A stretch of 37,120 nucleotides of DNA from Lentisphaerota bacterium (GTDB lineage: Bacteria; Verrucomicrobiota; Kiritimatiellia; RFP12; UBA1067). Under the pieces are notes generated by a model. The model made no database searches. It was not told the origin of the DNA and saw only the letters and a list, made by a program, of their open reading frames with translations. The stretch covers positions 1 through 37,120 of the forward strand of contig SUWC01000027.1 in assembly GCA_015061665.1 (NCBI GenBank), written 5' to 3'. Position 1 is the first letter of the stretch; each line of letters opens with the position of its first letter. This document shows positions 16,131-24,487 of this stretch, piece by piece. Both the position numbers and the translations under genes were made by a program.

Positions 16131-17546
16131 ATGACACCAAAGGAAAGAATGGCGATACCGCCGCAGGCGATGCCAGAGCAGGATGCCTGCGCGCGCGCCC
16201 GCAACATGAACGAAGTCGCGCTTGGCTACACCGCCGAGATGGCGAAGGTCGAGGCCTCGCGCTGCATGCAGTGTCCGACCAAGCCCTGCATGCAGGGATG
16301 CCCAGTCGCGATCAACATCCCCGGATTCCTCGCCAAGGCCGCCGAAGGCGATTTCGACGGCGCGCTCAAGGTCATCAAGGAGACGTCGCTCCTGCCCGCC
16401 GTCTGCGGACGCGTCTGCCCGCAGGAGAAGCAGTGCCAGAAGAACTGCACGATGGGCAAGCTGCTGAAGTCCGTCGACAAGGCCGTCGCGATCGGCCGCG
16501 TCGAGCGCTTCTGCGCCGACCAGGCGCGCGAGCGCGGCACGGAGGAGCCTGTCGCATGCGCCCCGAAGACGGGCAAGAAGGTCGCCGTCATCGGTTCGGG
16601 CCCCGCGTCCATCACGTGCGCCGCGGACTGCGCCAAGGCCGGCCACGACGTCACGATGTTCGAGGCGTTCCACAAGTGCGGCGGCGTTCTCGTCTACGGC
16701 ATCCCCGAGTTCCGCCTTCCGAAGGCGATTGTGCAGCACGAGATCGACGGACTCGCCAAGATCGGCGTCAAGGTCGAGACGAACTACTGCGTCGGACGCA
16801 CCCGCAAGGTCGCGGACCTCATTGCGAAGGACGGCTTTGACGCCGTTTTCGTCGGTACGGGCGCTGGGCTTCCCAAGTTCATGGGAATCGAAGGCGAGAA
16901 CCTCAACGGCGTCTTCTCGGCGAACGAGTACCTGACGCGCGCGAACCTCATGAAGGCCTACCGCGAGGGCGAGGCTGACACGCCGTACTGGCATGGCAAG
17001 AAGGTTGCCGTTCTCGGCGGCGGAAATGTCGCGATGGACGCCTCGCGCATGGCGCTTCGCCTCGGTGCGGAGAAGGTCTACCTCATCTACCGCCGCTCGC
17101 TTGACGAGATGCCCGCCCGCCGCGAGGAAATCCACCACGCGAAGGAGGAGGGTGTTGAGTTCCACATGCTCGAGAACGCCAAGCGCATCCTCGGGGACGA
17201 CAAGGGCTTCGTCAACGGCATAGAGTGCCTGCGCTACGAGCTCGGCGAGCCCGATGCGTCAGGGCGCCGCTCGCCTGTCGCCATCGAGGGCAGCGAGTTC
17301 ACGCTTGACGTCGACACCGTGGTCGTTGCGGTCGGAAACGCGTCCAACCCGCTCATCCCCGCGACGACGGAAGGCCTCGAGGTCAACAAGCGCGGCAACA
17401 TAGTCGTCGATCCCGAGACGAACATGACGTCCATCCCCGGCGTTTTCGCCGGCGGCGACATAGTCCTCGGCGCGGCTACGGTTATTCTCGCCATGGGCGA
17501 GGGACGCCGTGCTGCGGCAGGGATAAATGCCTATCTCAAGAAGTAA
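16131..17546 (+). CDS. nfnB: NfnB: FAD/two-[4Fe-4S] subunit (GltD-like)
   Basis: 471 residues. An N-terminal Cys-rich region (RCMQCPTKPCMQGCPV and CGRVCPQEKQC) binds two [4Fe-4S] clusters. GSGPASITCA begins the FAD fold and GGGNVAMDASR the NADPH fold; GVFAGGDIV closes the flavin site. It lacks the glutamate synthase large subunit next to it and pairs with nfnA, so NfnB is preferred over glutamate synthase small chain. AAAGGA lies 9 nt before the ATG. Confidence 0.93.
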   Translation: MTPKERMAIPPQAMPEQDACARARNMNEVALGYTAEMAKVEASRCMQCPTKPCMQGCPVAINIPGFLAKAAEGDFDGALKVIKETSLLPAVCGRVCPQEKQCQKNCTMGKLLKSVDKAVAIGRVERFCADQARERGTEEPVACAPKTGKKVAVIGSGPASITCAADCAKAGHDVTMFEAFHKCGGVLVYGIPEFRLPKAIVQHEIDGLAKIGVKVETNYCVGRTRKVADLIAKDGFDAVFVGTGAGLPKFMGIEGENLNGVFSANEYLTRANLMKAYREGEADTPYWHGKKVAVLGGGNVAMDASRMALRLGAEKVYLIYRRSLDEMPARREEIHHAKEEGVEFHMLENAKRILGDDKGFVNGIECLRYELGEPDASGRRSPVAIEGSEFTLDVDTVVVAVGNASNPLIPATTEGLEVNKRGNIVVDPETNMTSIPGVFAGGDIVLGAATVILAMGEGRRAAAGINAYLKK

Positions 17547-17574
17547 TACCTGATTGCGCGGCGGGGCCGATGTG

Positions 17575-17583
17575 TGGTAAAAT
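17575..17583 (+). promoter_or_regulatory. Extended -10 promoter (TGGTAAAAT), esterase, leaderless
   Basis: TGG plus TAAAAT, then 6 nt (17584-17589), then ATG. With the normal -7 to +1 distance the A of ATG is the predicted transcription start. Confidence 0.72.
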
Positions 17584-17589
17584 CTTGTC

Positions 17590-19317
17590 ATGAACAAGAA
17601 TACACTCATCGTCGCTCCGCTCGTGCGCGGTGCATTTGCTACGGCTCTTTGCCTTGCAGCCGCATTGTCCTCCTTCGCTAAGACGCCGGAGGAGGTTTCC
17701 AGGGAACGCCACTATCCAGCGCGGTACTGCGCTGATGACAGCACGCCGGAGGCGCGCGCGGCGCTTGTCGCCGAACTGTGGAAGCACGACCCCGCCGCGG
17801 ACACGAAGCTGTGGCCCGAGGGCAAGGTTCCGATGAAGGCGAACGACAAGCCCATTAGGATGATGGAGCACGAGCTCTGGCAGCGCAATCTCGTGGTGTC
17901 GGACGTAAACGATCCGTTCTTTACGTTTTTCCCCGCTGCGGGCGATGGCGCGAAGGGCGTCGTGGTGATCCTCCCGGGCGGAGGCTATTGGCAGCTCGGA
18001 TGGAACAAGGAAGGCACCGAGATTGCGGAGTGGCTCAACACGCTCGGCTTTTCAGCCGCAGTTCTCATCTACCGCGCGCCGGAGCAGCGCGACGCGGCGC
18101 TGTGCGACGTGCAGCGTGCGATAGGCATCCTGAGGCGCGACGCGGCGAAGTACGGCATTGACCCGGGGCGCGTCGGAGTCATCGGTTTCTCGGCAGGGGC
18201 GAACCTCGCGATACGCGCGTCCACCAACTGGCGCAAGAGGCTCTACGAGCGCGTAGACGACGCGGACGACTATCCGTGCCGCCCCGACTTCCAGATGCCA
18301 ATCTATCCGTGGGACATCCGCTTTCGCAACGACCCGTCGACAACATCCAAGGGCTGGAAGGGGATGGACATCCGCCCCGAGTATCCGGTAGACGCCGAGA
18401 CCCCTCCCGCGTTCATCGCGCAGTCGATCGACGACTTCTGCCAGATCGAGACGACGGTTACGTACGACTGGCACCTTCGCATGGCGGGCGTGAAGTCGAC
18501 GGCGAAGATATATCCGAACGGCGGACACGGCTACGGGCTGCGCAGGACCGGTCGCGCGACGGACGTGTGGTCCGACGAGGCGGCTGCCTGGCTCGCTCAG
18601 TACGCGAAACCGTCTAAGAAGGTGCTTTTCCTCGGCGACTCGATTACCGACAAGCGCCACATCGGCTGCACAAAGAACTATTGGGGCTACCTAGGAGACT
18701 GGTACGGGTTCAGTCCGCTCGTATATGGGATCAACGGGCAGCAGTGGTCGCACATCGCGAACCAGGCGCGGGCGTACATGAAGGACCACAAGGAGTGCCC
18801 CGACGTTGTGTTCGTCTTTGCCGGCACGAACGACTACAACGCGAACGTCCCGCTGGGCGAGTGGTACGAGGTTTCCGACGTGAAGGTCAACAGGAACGGA
18901 CGCGAGGTTACCGTGAAGAAGCGCACGCTTTCCATGGACGGCTCTACGCTGCGCGGACGCATCAACTCGGCGATGTCGTTCCTGAGGACAAGCTTCCCGA
19001 CGTCGCGTTTCGTGCTTCTCACGCCGATCCACCGCGGCTATGCGACGTTCGGCGCGAAGAACGTGCAGCCGGACGAGTTCCACTCGAACGAACTCGGGCT
19101 CTTCATCGACGACTACGTCAAGGTCGTGAAGGAGGCTGGCGGCGTCTGGGCGGCGAAGGTCGTCGACATAAATGCGGAAAGCGGGCTCTATCCGGTGTCG
19201 GATTCTCACGTGCCTTTCTTCAGCAACGGCGAGCGCGACAGGCTGCATCCATCCGCAGCAGGACACGAGCGCATCGCGGAGGCGGTCTCGCTCGCTGTCG
19301 GCGGCATGCTGGAATAG
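17590..19317 (+). CDS. Exported two-domain esterase: alpha/beta hydrolase plus SGNH hydrolase
   Basis: 575 residues with an N-terminal signal-like segment (about 10-30). Residues 110-340 form an alpha/beta hydrolase of the BD-FAE/acetylesterase kind: PGGGYW oxyanion loop, GFSAG with S201, and GGHGYG with H313. Residues 345-575 form a GDSL/SGNH esterase: GDSITD with S351, GTNDYN, and DRLHPSAAGH with the catalytic Asp/His. Two unrelated esterase folds in one chain suggest removal of two different acyl groups, probably acetyls on pectin or hemicellulose, given the neighbours. Specificity is inference. A GC-rich hairpin follows the stop. Confidence 0.88.
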   Translation: MNKNTLIVAPLVRGAFATALCLAAALSSFAKTPEEVSRERHYPARYCADDSTPEARAALVAELWKHDPAADTKLWPEGKVPMKANDKPIRMMEHELWQRNLVVSDVNDPFFTFFPAAGDGAKGVVVILPGGGYWQLGWNKEGTEIAEWLNTLGFSAAVLIYRAPEQRDAALCDVQRAIGILRRDAAKYGIDPGRVGVIGFSAGANLAIRASTNWRKRLYERVDDADDYPCRPDFQMPIYPWDIRFRNDPSTTSKGWKGMDIRPEYPVDAETPPAFIAQSIDDFCQIETTVTYDWHLRMAGVKSTAKIYPNGGHGYGLRRTGRATDVWSDEAAAWLAQYAKPSKKVLFLGDSITDKRHIGCTKNYWGYLGDWYGFSPLVYGINGQQWSHIANQARAYMKDHKECPDVVFVFAGTNDYNANVPLGEWYEVSDVKVNRNGREVTVKKRTLSMDGSTLRGRINSAMSFLRTSFPTSRFVLLTPIHRGYATFGAKNVQPDEFHSNELGLFIDDYVKVVKEAGGVWAAKVVDINAESGLYPVSDSHVPFFSNGERDRLHPSAAGHERIAEAVSLAVGGMLE

Positions 19318-19326
19318 CGTCAGACT

Positions 19327-19342
19327 GCCCCCTGTTGGGGGC
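19327..19342. terminator. GC hairpin after the esterase gene, possible terminator
   Basis: GCCCCC (19327-19332) pairs with GGGGGC (19337-19342) around a TGTT loop, 9 nt after the stop codon and before the next promoter. There is no T-tract, so intrinsic termination is uncertain; it may only protect the 3' end. Confidence 0.35.
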
Positions 19343-19362
19343 TGGAGGGGGTGGCGTCGTTA

Positions 19363-19371
19363 TGGTAAAAT
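19363..19371 (+). promoter_or_regulatory. Extended -10 promoter (TGGTAAAAT), PL10-CE8 gene, leaderless
   Basis: TGG plus TAAAAT, then exactly 6 nt (19372-19377), then ATG. The layout is the same as for the upstream esterase, so both messages should start at the A of ATG. Confidence 0.72.
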
Positions 19372-19377
19372 TGGTGC

Positions 19378-22300
19378 ATGAGAAAAATCACAACGGTTTT
19401 GTGCGCCGCCCTGGCGCTGATGGGTGCGCTTGCCGCAGCCGCTGCCGAAGATGCTGACTTCGACGCGCGGCGCTACCTTCAGTGCCGCAGCGGAGAGATA
19501 CAGCTCCTGCCCGCGCTCGGCGTCGACGAGATGCGCAAGGGGCACAAGGAGAACCTCGAGGCGCCCGGAGGGTTCGTCTTCAACCTCGAGTGGCGCGAGA
19601 ATAAGGTGACGAAGATGCGCGTCCTGTCGAAGGAGGGAGGCGTGTGCCGAGTCCGCTCCTACAGCGCAATCGGCTCGCCGCTCATGCGCAAGGCGAAGGG
19701 ACGCTGCCCCAACGCCGCAATCGCGTCCACCGAAGGGCAGGCCGTTCCCGACGGCACGCCGGAGAGCTGCTTCGAGCGGGCGAAGAATCCGCTTTCGTCC
19801 GTCTGCCTCGAGTTCGACACCGATCCGGGCGAGATACTCGAGTTCCACGGACAGTCCGGCAACCAGGACTGGACGGACTACGCCGCGCATCTCGACGAGA
19901 GGTTCCTCAAGACCGCCGAGGCGGCGCGCATTGCGCAGAACGTCATCGACTGGCAGCTCGACTCGGGCGGCTGGCCGAAGAATGTGCCGATGCACGACAG
20001 GCTTTCGGCGAATGAGCGCAGGGCCGTCCTCGCGATGAAGGGCGAGCGAAAGCTCGGCACGATAGACAACGCGGCGACGTTCACCGAGCTCAAGTTCCTC
20101 GCGCGGATGTGGAAGGCGAGGGAACGGGGAACGGGGAACGGGGAACGGGGAATGGGGAACGGGGAACGGGGAACGGGGATGTATCTGGAGGCGGTGAGGA
20201 AGGGCATTGAGTTCTTGGTGGCTATGCAGTATCCGAACGGAGGCTGGCCGCAGTGCGACCCCGCGAAGGTGGGCTACTGGCACCAGATCACGTACAACGA
20301 CGGCGCGATGGTGAACGCGATGAACACGATGCGCGACGTGTACGAGGGCCGCGCTCCGTTCGACATCCCGCTTCCGGACGAGCTGCGCGCAAAGTGCCGC
20401 CGCGCGTTCGACCTCGGAATCGAATGCATCCTCAAGACGCAGATACGCCAGGACGGAAAGCTCGCGCTGTGGTGCCAGCAGCACGACCGCGACACGCTCG
20501 AGCCGTGCGTCGGCAGGTCGTTCGAGCTACCCGCGGTCTGCACGTACGAGTCAGCGGACATCGTGGCGCTTCTTATGGACGTCGACACAACGCTCTACCC
20601 CGCGGAAACCGCCGCGCGCATACGCGAGAGCATCGAAGGCGCCGTCACGTGGTACAAGGCGCACGCGATAAGGGGTTATCGCGTCGAGGACGGATTCCGC
20701 CGCGAGGACGGAATCGTCACGTCGCGCCTTGTGCGCGTGCCAGAGGATGAGTCGAATCCGCTCTGGTGCCGCTACTACACGCTGGAGGACAACCGTCCGT
20801 TCACCGGACGCCGCGACGGGACGATGAACTTCGACTTCTCCGACCTCGAGCGCGGGGAGAACATGAGCTACAAGTGGTTCAGCGACGTCGGCACGCGCGT
20901 CGAGAAGATGTACGCCAAGTGGCTAGAGCGAGAGGCCGCGCGCGCACGGCGCGCGGAGCTGCGCAAGAACGCGAAGACTACGGAGTGGCGCGGAGGGAAG
21001 GGATCTGGCGGCGTGCCCAACGTCCTTCCCGATCGCGACACGTGGGAGAATGCGGAGAACTGGTCGAACGGCGCGCCGCAGTCGGAGGACACGGTAGTTT
21101 TCGCGAAGGACGCCACGATATGGACGATGTCCAGCACGCCGTATGAATGCGCGAAGCTCGTGCTGCGCGGAAAGCCGCGCCTTACGCTCCAGAGCCACTA
21201 CGAGGCGAACAACGCGGTGAATCCGTCGCTTCGCCCTTCGGCGATCGAAGGCGAGGGGACGATCGAGCTGAACCGCTTTGGACTCGAGTCGCGCGAGGAC
21301 GAGAGGCTCGTCGTTCCGGAGTCCGTCGCAATCGAGGCGAATCCGCGCGAGGGCGCGGGCTCGTGGATCGGCTCGACCGGACGCGGCAGGGTGCAGGTGA
21401 AGGGCGAGGTGGCGTGCCCGGGCAACCGTCTGCGGCTTCGCGGCGACGTGGAGATCGCGAAGTCCGTCGAGCGCGGAGTCGAGAGGATCGAGGCGGAGCC
21501 GTCCGTCAAGTTCCTGAATCCGCCGAAGGTCGAGCCGCTTGTCCTCGAGTGCGCGGCAGGCGAATCGCTGCAGGGCGTGCTGGACAGGATTCCGGAGGGA
21601 ACGCTGCGGCCGACGGTTGTCCGCGTGGCGCCGGGACGCTATCGCGAGAAGGTGCGTCTGTCTGGCAGACGCGCGGGCGTGAAGCTAGTCGCGACGGATC
21701 CGCTTCCCGGGAAGACGGTCATCTCGTGGAACGACACGCCCGCTACGCCTGACGGAAAAGGCGGGACGCTCGGGACGTTCCGCAGCTACACGTTCTACGT
21801 CGACATCCCGGACTTCGAGATGGACGGCTTCACAGTCGAGAACACCGGGACGCCCGAGCGGCTTGCGGCGACGGGCGGGAAGGAGCAGGCAGGACAGTGC
21901 GTCGCTCTATTCGTCGCAGGCGATCGCGACGTCTTCCGTCGCTGTCGCTTTCTCGGCTGGCAGGACACCGTCTACGCGGGCGGCGATTTGGGCGGTTCGG
22001 CGGCGCGCCAGGCGTTCGACAGCTGCTACATCGAAGGGACCGTCGACTTCATCTTCGGCGGATCAGTCGCGCTCTTCTGGAACTGCGACATACATTCGAT
22101 TCAGGGCGGATACGTCACCGCGGGTTCGCATTCAGCGGAGCTTCCGTTCGGCTATGTTTTCGCGAAGTGCCGCGTGACGTGCGGAAAGGGGAAGAAGACG
22201 TCGCTGGGGCGCCCGTGGCGTCCGTATGCCAACATCACCTTCATCGACACGGACTTCGGCGACGCCGTGACGCCCGAGGGCTGGAACGACTGGACGACTG

Positions 22301-22485
22301 ACTTCGGGCTGAGGGTCTGGCGCTCCGCCGAATACTGCTGCCGGCAAAAGGGGGAGACAAAGCGCGACGCCATCGTCGAGGTAGGCGGGGCGAAGGAGCT
22401 AAAAAGGCGTCTTGAAGAGTGTGGCTATTCGAAAGTTTTTGATATAATAGGCAGTGCGGACGGATGGAGGCCGCTAAGAAAATGA
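19378..22485 (+). CDS. Multidomain pectinase: PL10 pectate lyase fused to CE8 pectin methylesterase
   Basis: 1035 residues with a signal peptide (1-23). Order of parts: (a) residues 35-135 resemble the C-terminal beta domain of GH95 fucosidases (GEIQLLPALG...GGFVFNLEW); (b) about 173-517 is PL10 pectate lyase (WQLDSGGWPKN, YPNGGWPQ, ITYNDGAMVN); (c) about 535-705 is a beta-rich module beginning WENAENWSNGAP, also seen in the large surface protein at 27209; (d) about 719-1035 is CE8 with Q862-D863 (QDTVYAG), D890 (GTVDFIFGG), R945 and W947 (GRPWRPY). A heptamer repeat interrupts the PL10 part at 20119-20179. The protein would demethylate and cleave homogalacturonan outside the cytoplasm. The stop overlaps the response regulator as ATGA. 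Confidence 0.92.
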   Translation: MRKITTVLCAALALMGALAAAAAEDADFDARRYLQCRSGEIQLLPALGVDEMRKGHKENLEAPGGFVFNLEWRENKVTKMRVLSKEGGVCRVRSYSAIGSPLMRKAKGRCPNAAIASTEGQAVPDGTPESCFERAKNPLSSVCLEFDTDPGEILEFHGQSGNQDWTDYAAHLDERFLKTAEAARIAQNVIDWQLDSGGWPKNVPMHDRLSANERRAVLAMKGERKLGTIDNAATFTELKFLARMWKARERGTGNGERGMGNGERGTGMYLEAVRKGIEFLVAMQYPNGGWPQCDPAKVGYWHQITYNDGAMVNAMNTMRDVYEGRAPFDIPLPDELRAKCRRAFDLGIECILKTQIRQDGKLALWCQQHDRDTLEPCVGRSFELPAVCTYESADIVALLMDVDTTLYPAETAARIRESIEGAVTWYKAHAIRGYRVEDGFRREDGIVTSRLVRVPEDESNPLWCRYYTLEDNRPFTGRRDGTMNFDFSDLERGENMSYKWFSDVGTRVEKMYAKWLEREAARARRAELRKNAKTTEWRGGKGSGGVPNVLPDRDTWENAENWSNGAPQSEDTVVFAKDATIWTMSSTPYECAKLVLRGKPRLTLQSHYEANNAVNPSLRPSAIEGEGTIELNRFGLESREDERLVVPESVAIEANPREGAGSWIGSTGRGRVQVKGEVACPGNRLRLRGDVEIAKSVERGVERIEAEPSVKFLNPPKVEPLVLECAAGESLQGVLDRIPEGTLRPTVVRVAPGRYREKVRLSGRRAGVKLVATDPLPGKTVISWNDTPATPDGKGGTLGTFRSYTFYVDIPDFEMDGFTVENTGTPERLAATGGKEQAGQCVALFVAGDRDVFRRCRFLGWQDTVYAGGDLGGSAARQAFDSCYIEGTVDFIFGGSVALFWNCDIHSIQGGYVTAGSHSAELPFGYVFAKCRVTCGKGKKTSLGRPWRPYANITFIDTDFGDAVTPEGWNDWTTDFGLRVWRSAEYCCRQKGETKRDAIVEVGGAKELKRRLEECGYSKVFDIIGSADGWRPLRK
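20119..20179 (+). repeat. Heptanucleotide tandem repeat (GGGGAAC), about 8.5 copies, in coding sequence
   Basis: Unit starts at 20119, 20126, 20133, 20140, 20147 (GGGGAAT), 20154, 20161, 20168 and a partial at 20175. It encodes a low-complexity Glu-Arg-Gly-Thr-Gly-Asn stretch between FLARMWKA and YLEAVRKG of the PL10 domain, where homologues have a short TGD-type surface loop. Because the unit is 7 nt, gain or loss of one copy would shift the frame. Confidence 0.9.
22440..22448 (+). promoter_or_regulatory. Extended -10 promoter (TGATATAAT) inside the PL10-CE8 3' end
   Basis: TGA plus TATAAT 33 nt before the regulator start at 22482, within the last 15 codons of the pectinase. It could drive the regulator-kinase pair independently of the upstream gene. 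An in-frame ATG at 22464 lies 15 nt after the box. Confidence 0.55.
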
Positions 22486-23099
22486 CAGACGACGGAAAGA
22501 TAACGCTTATGATAATCGACGACCACCCGATGGTTCGGGACGGTCTCGAGATGATGCTCACTGCGCGCCGTATCTTCAAGATCGTTAAGACGGTCGCGTC
22601 CGGTCAGGAGGCTGTCGCCTACGTAAAGGAGAACGGAATCCCCGACGTGGTGATAAGCGACGTTCGGATGCAGGGCATGGATGGATTCGAAACTCTTGCA
22701 AAGATACGCCGCTTTTATCCTAACGCGCGGGTGCTGCTTCTCGCGGGGATGCCGACGATGGAAGAAATCGAGCGCGCGAGAAAAGCCGGAGCCGCTGGCT
22801 ACATGTCGAAGAGCGCGAGGATAGAGCAGCTTTCCGAGGCCGTGCAGGAGGTGGCGCACGATCCGTCGTTCTTCGCAGAGGACTCCTTCGTCCCGACACC
22901 GAGCATCCTTTCTCCGCGCGAGACGGACGTGCTCCGGTTGCTTGCCGAAGGCCTCAGCCGCGAGCAGATCGCCGAGAAACTCTGCATCAGCCCGGAGACG
23001 GTGAAGAGCCGCGCCAAGACGATGATGATAAAGCTGGATGTCTCCAACTCCGCCGGTGCGGTGCATCGCGGACACGAACTCGGGATACTTCACGCATGA
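22482..23099 (+). CDS. NarL/FixJ-type response regulator in the pectin operon
   Basis: 205 residues from the ATG at 22482, chosen because it overlaps the pectinase stop (ATGA) and has GGAGG 11 nt upstream; an ATG at 22464 would add six residues. Receiver domain: acidic pair D13/D14, phosphoacceptor D60, and K110. The usual Thr/Ser of the switch is Ala88 (LLLAGMP). The C-terminal LuxR-type helix-turn-helix spans about 140-200 (SPRETDVLRLLAEGLS, then ETVKSRAKTMM). The stop overlaps the kinase start as ATGA. Probable target: the surrounding pectin genes, by position only. Confidence 0.93.
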   Translation: MTDDGKITLMIIDDHPMVRDGLEMMLTARRIFKIVKTVASGQEAVAYVKENGIPDVVISDVRMQGMDGFETLAKIRRFYPNARVLLLAGMPTMEEIERARKAGAAGYMSKSARIEQLSEAVQEVAHDPSFFAEDSFVPTPSILSPRETDVLRLLAEGLSREQIAEKLCISPETVKSRAKTMMIKLDVSNSAGAVHRGHELGILHA

Positions 23100-24466
23100 G
23101 GAGAACTGCGCCATTTCTTGCCGCCGCGCTCTTGCTGGCGCTTCCCGCATCCGGGGCGAATCCGTTCGCCGGTGCGGCGAGCGGAAGCGAGGTCTCCGCC
23201 GAGGGAGTGGTGCACAACGTGTCGATACTATCCGACGGACGCGTCGCGTTCGACGTGAGGGGAGAGGTGCCGTTCCTCGCAGTGTTCGAGGATGCGTCGA
23301 TGATCGCGCCCGTCGACTTCGAGGACGCGCTCGTCTCCATAACTGGGATGCTTGAGCTGCGCGATGGCGCAGACGGCGGTCCGGAGATCATGGCTGAGGA
23401 CGTCGCGTCCGTGCGCACCCTCGTTCCGCCGCCGGAGGACCCTTATTCGCTTCCCGTCGTTGACATTTCTGAGGTTTCGCTTGCCCGCGAGGAATCGTTC
23501 CGCCACCGCCTGCATGCGCGTGGGGTCGTCACTGTATCGCGGAGTGCGGATGCGGCGTTCGTCGTGTATTCCGGAGGACTTGAGGCCGTCGTGAGACCCA
23601 GCGCGCGCAAGGCGCAGCTCCCGAAGGTTGGCGACATTGTCGATGTCTGCGCGTTCCTCGAAATCGGCGGCGACGAGCCTGCGATGAACGATGCGCTTGT
23701 GAGGGTTGTTGGGCACGACGAGTCGCGGCTGCCGCCATACTGGACCGCGGGCAGGGTGTGGGCGCTGATGGGAATTGTCGTGTCCGCGGTCCTTCTGGTC
23801 GCTATTGCTGCGCTCGTCCTTCTGCGGCGTTTCGAGCGCGAGCGATACAACGCGACGCGGCGCGAGAGGCTGAGGCTTTCGCACGACCTGCACGACAACC
23901 TGCAGCAGCTTCTCGCTGCGACGATGTTCAGGCTGGATGCCGCGCAGAGTCTCTTCGACTGCGACCCGAAGGCGGCGAAGGAGCAGCTCGGCTGGGCGAA
24001 GAAGGCAGTGGAGGGCACGCAGGCGGGCCTGAGGAGCGTGCTGTGGGATCTGCAGGAGGAGAGCGAGGGACCAGATTCGCTGACTGGACTTGTCCGCTAC
24101 GCGGTAGGCCGGATGCCTCACTGGAAAGGACGCGTCACGACGGAGTTCTCTGGCCGCGAGCCCTCCGACGCGAGATCGTTTGGCGGACGCTTCCTGATGA
24201 TCATCCAGGAGGCGGTGTGGAATGCCTTGATGCGCGGGAGGGCTTCGAATGTGCGCATAAGGCTGTTCTTTCGCCGCGGACTTGTGAGGCTGATCATTTC
24301 TGATGACGGCGCAGGCTTTGACGCCGCTTCTGCACCGGGCGTAGCGGAAGGCCATCTAGGTCTGTCGTCCATGCGTCAGCGCGCGGAGGAGATCGGCGGA
24401 AGGTTTTCGGTGAAAAGCGAAATAGGGCGCGGAACGTCCGTGATAGTGGAGGTTCCGTGTGAATAA
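23096..24466 (+). CDS. Membrane sensor histidine kinase (HisKA_3), partner of the adjacent regulator
   Basis: 456 residues: signal peptide (1-20), an extracytoplasmic beta-rich region of about 200 residues that looks like two OB-like units (about 30-110 and 135-210, the second ending LPKVGDIVDVCAFLEI), one membrane helix (about 221-245), a HisKA_3 dimerisation segment with H266 in SHDLHDN, and a HATPase domain (N box QEAVWNAL, DDGAGFD, GHLGLSSMRQRAEEIGG). The His of the usual kHa after the N box is Arg here. Same length and same His position as the minus-strand kinase ending at 34525. It probably senses an extracytoplasmic cue linked to pectin breakdown. Confidence 0.92.
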   Translation: MRRTAPFLAAALLLALPASGANPFAGAASGSEVSAEGVVHNVSILSDGRVAFDVRGEVPFLAVFEDASMIAPVDFEDALVSITGMLELRDGADGGPEIMAEDVASVRTLVPPPEDPYSLPVVDISEVSLAREESFRHRLHARGVVTVSRSADAAFVVYSGGLEAVVRPSARKAQLPKVGDIVDVCAFLEIGGDEPAMNDALVRVVGHDESRLPPYWTAGRVWALMGIVVSAVLLVAIAALVLLRRFERERYNATRRERLRLSHDLHDNLQQLLAATMFRLDAAQSLFDCDPKAAKEQLGWAKKAVEGTQAGLRSVLWDLQEESEGPDSLTGLVRYAVGRMPHWKGRVTTEFSGREPSDARSFGGRFLMIIQEAVWNALMRGRASNVRIRLFFRRGLVRLIISDDGAGFDAASAPGVAEGHLGLSSMRQRAEEIGGRFSVKSEIGRGTSVIVEVPCE

Positions 24467-24487
24467 GTAGAAAGTTCGGGAGGTTAA

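Noticed and set aside
16131..17546. Glutamate synthase small subunit (gltD)
   Set aside because: Sequence alone fits both, but there is no large subunit nearby and the gene is directly downstream of an NfnA-type protein with the Asp-Cys3 cluster motif.
19327..19342. Hairpin considered as a firm intrinsic terminator
   Set aside because: No run of T follows the stem. It is listed only as a possible terminator with low confidence.
20119..20179. Regular short repeats considered as a CRISPR array
   Set aside because: The units are 7 nt with no spacers and lie inside a reading frame; there are no cas genes in the window.
22464..22481. Earlier ATG for the pectin-operon regulator
   Set aside because: It lies only 15 nt after the -10 box and has no ribosome-binding site, while the ATG at 22482 has GGAGG upstream and the ATGA overlap; the earlier start remains possible.
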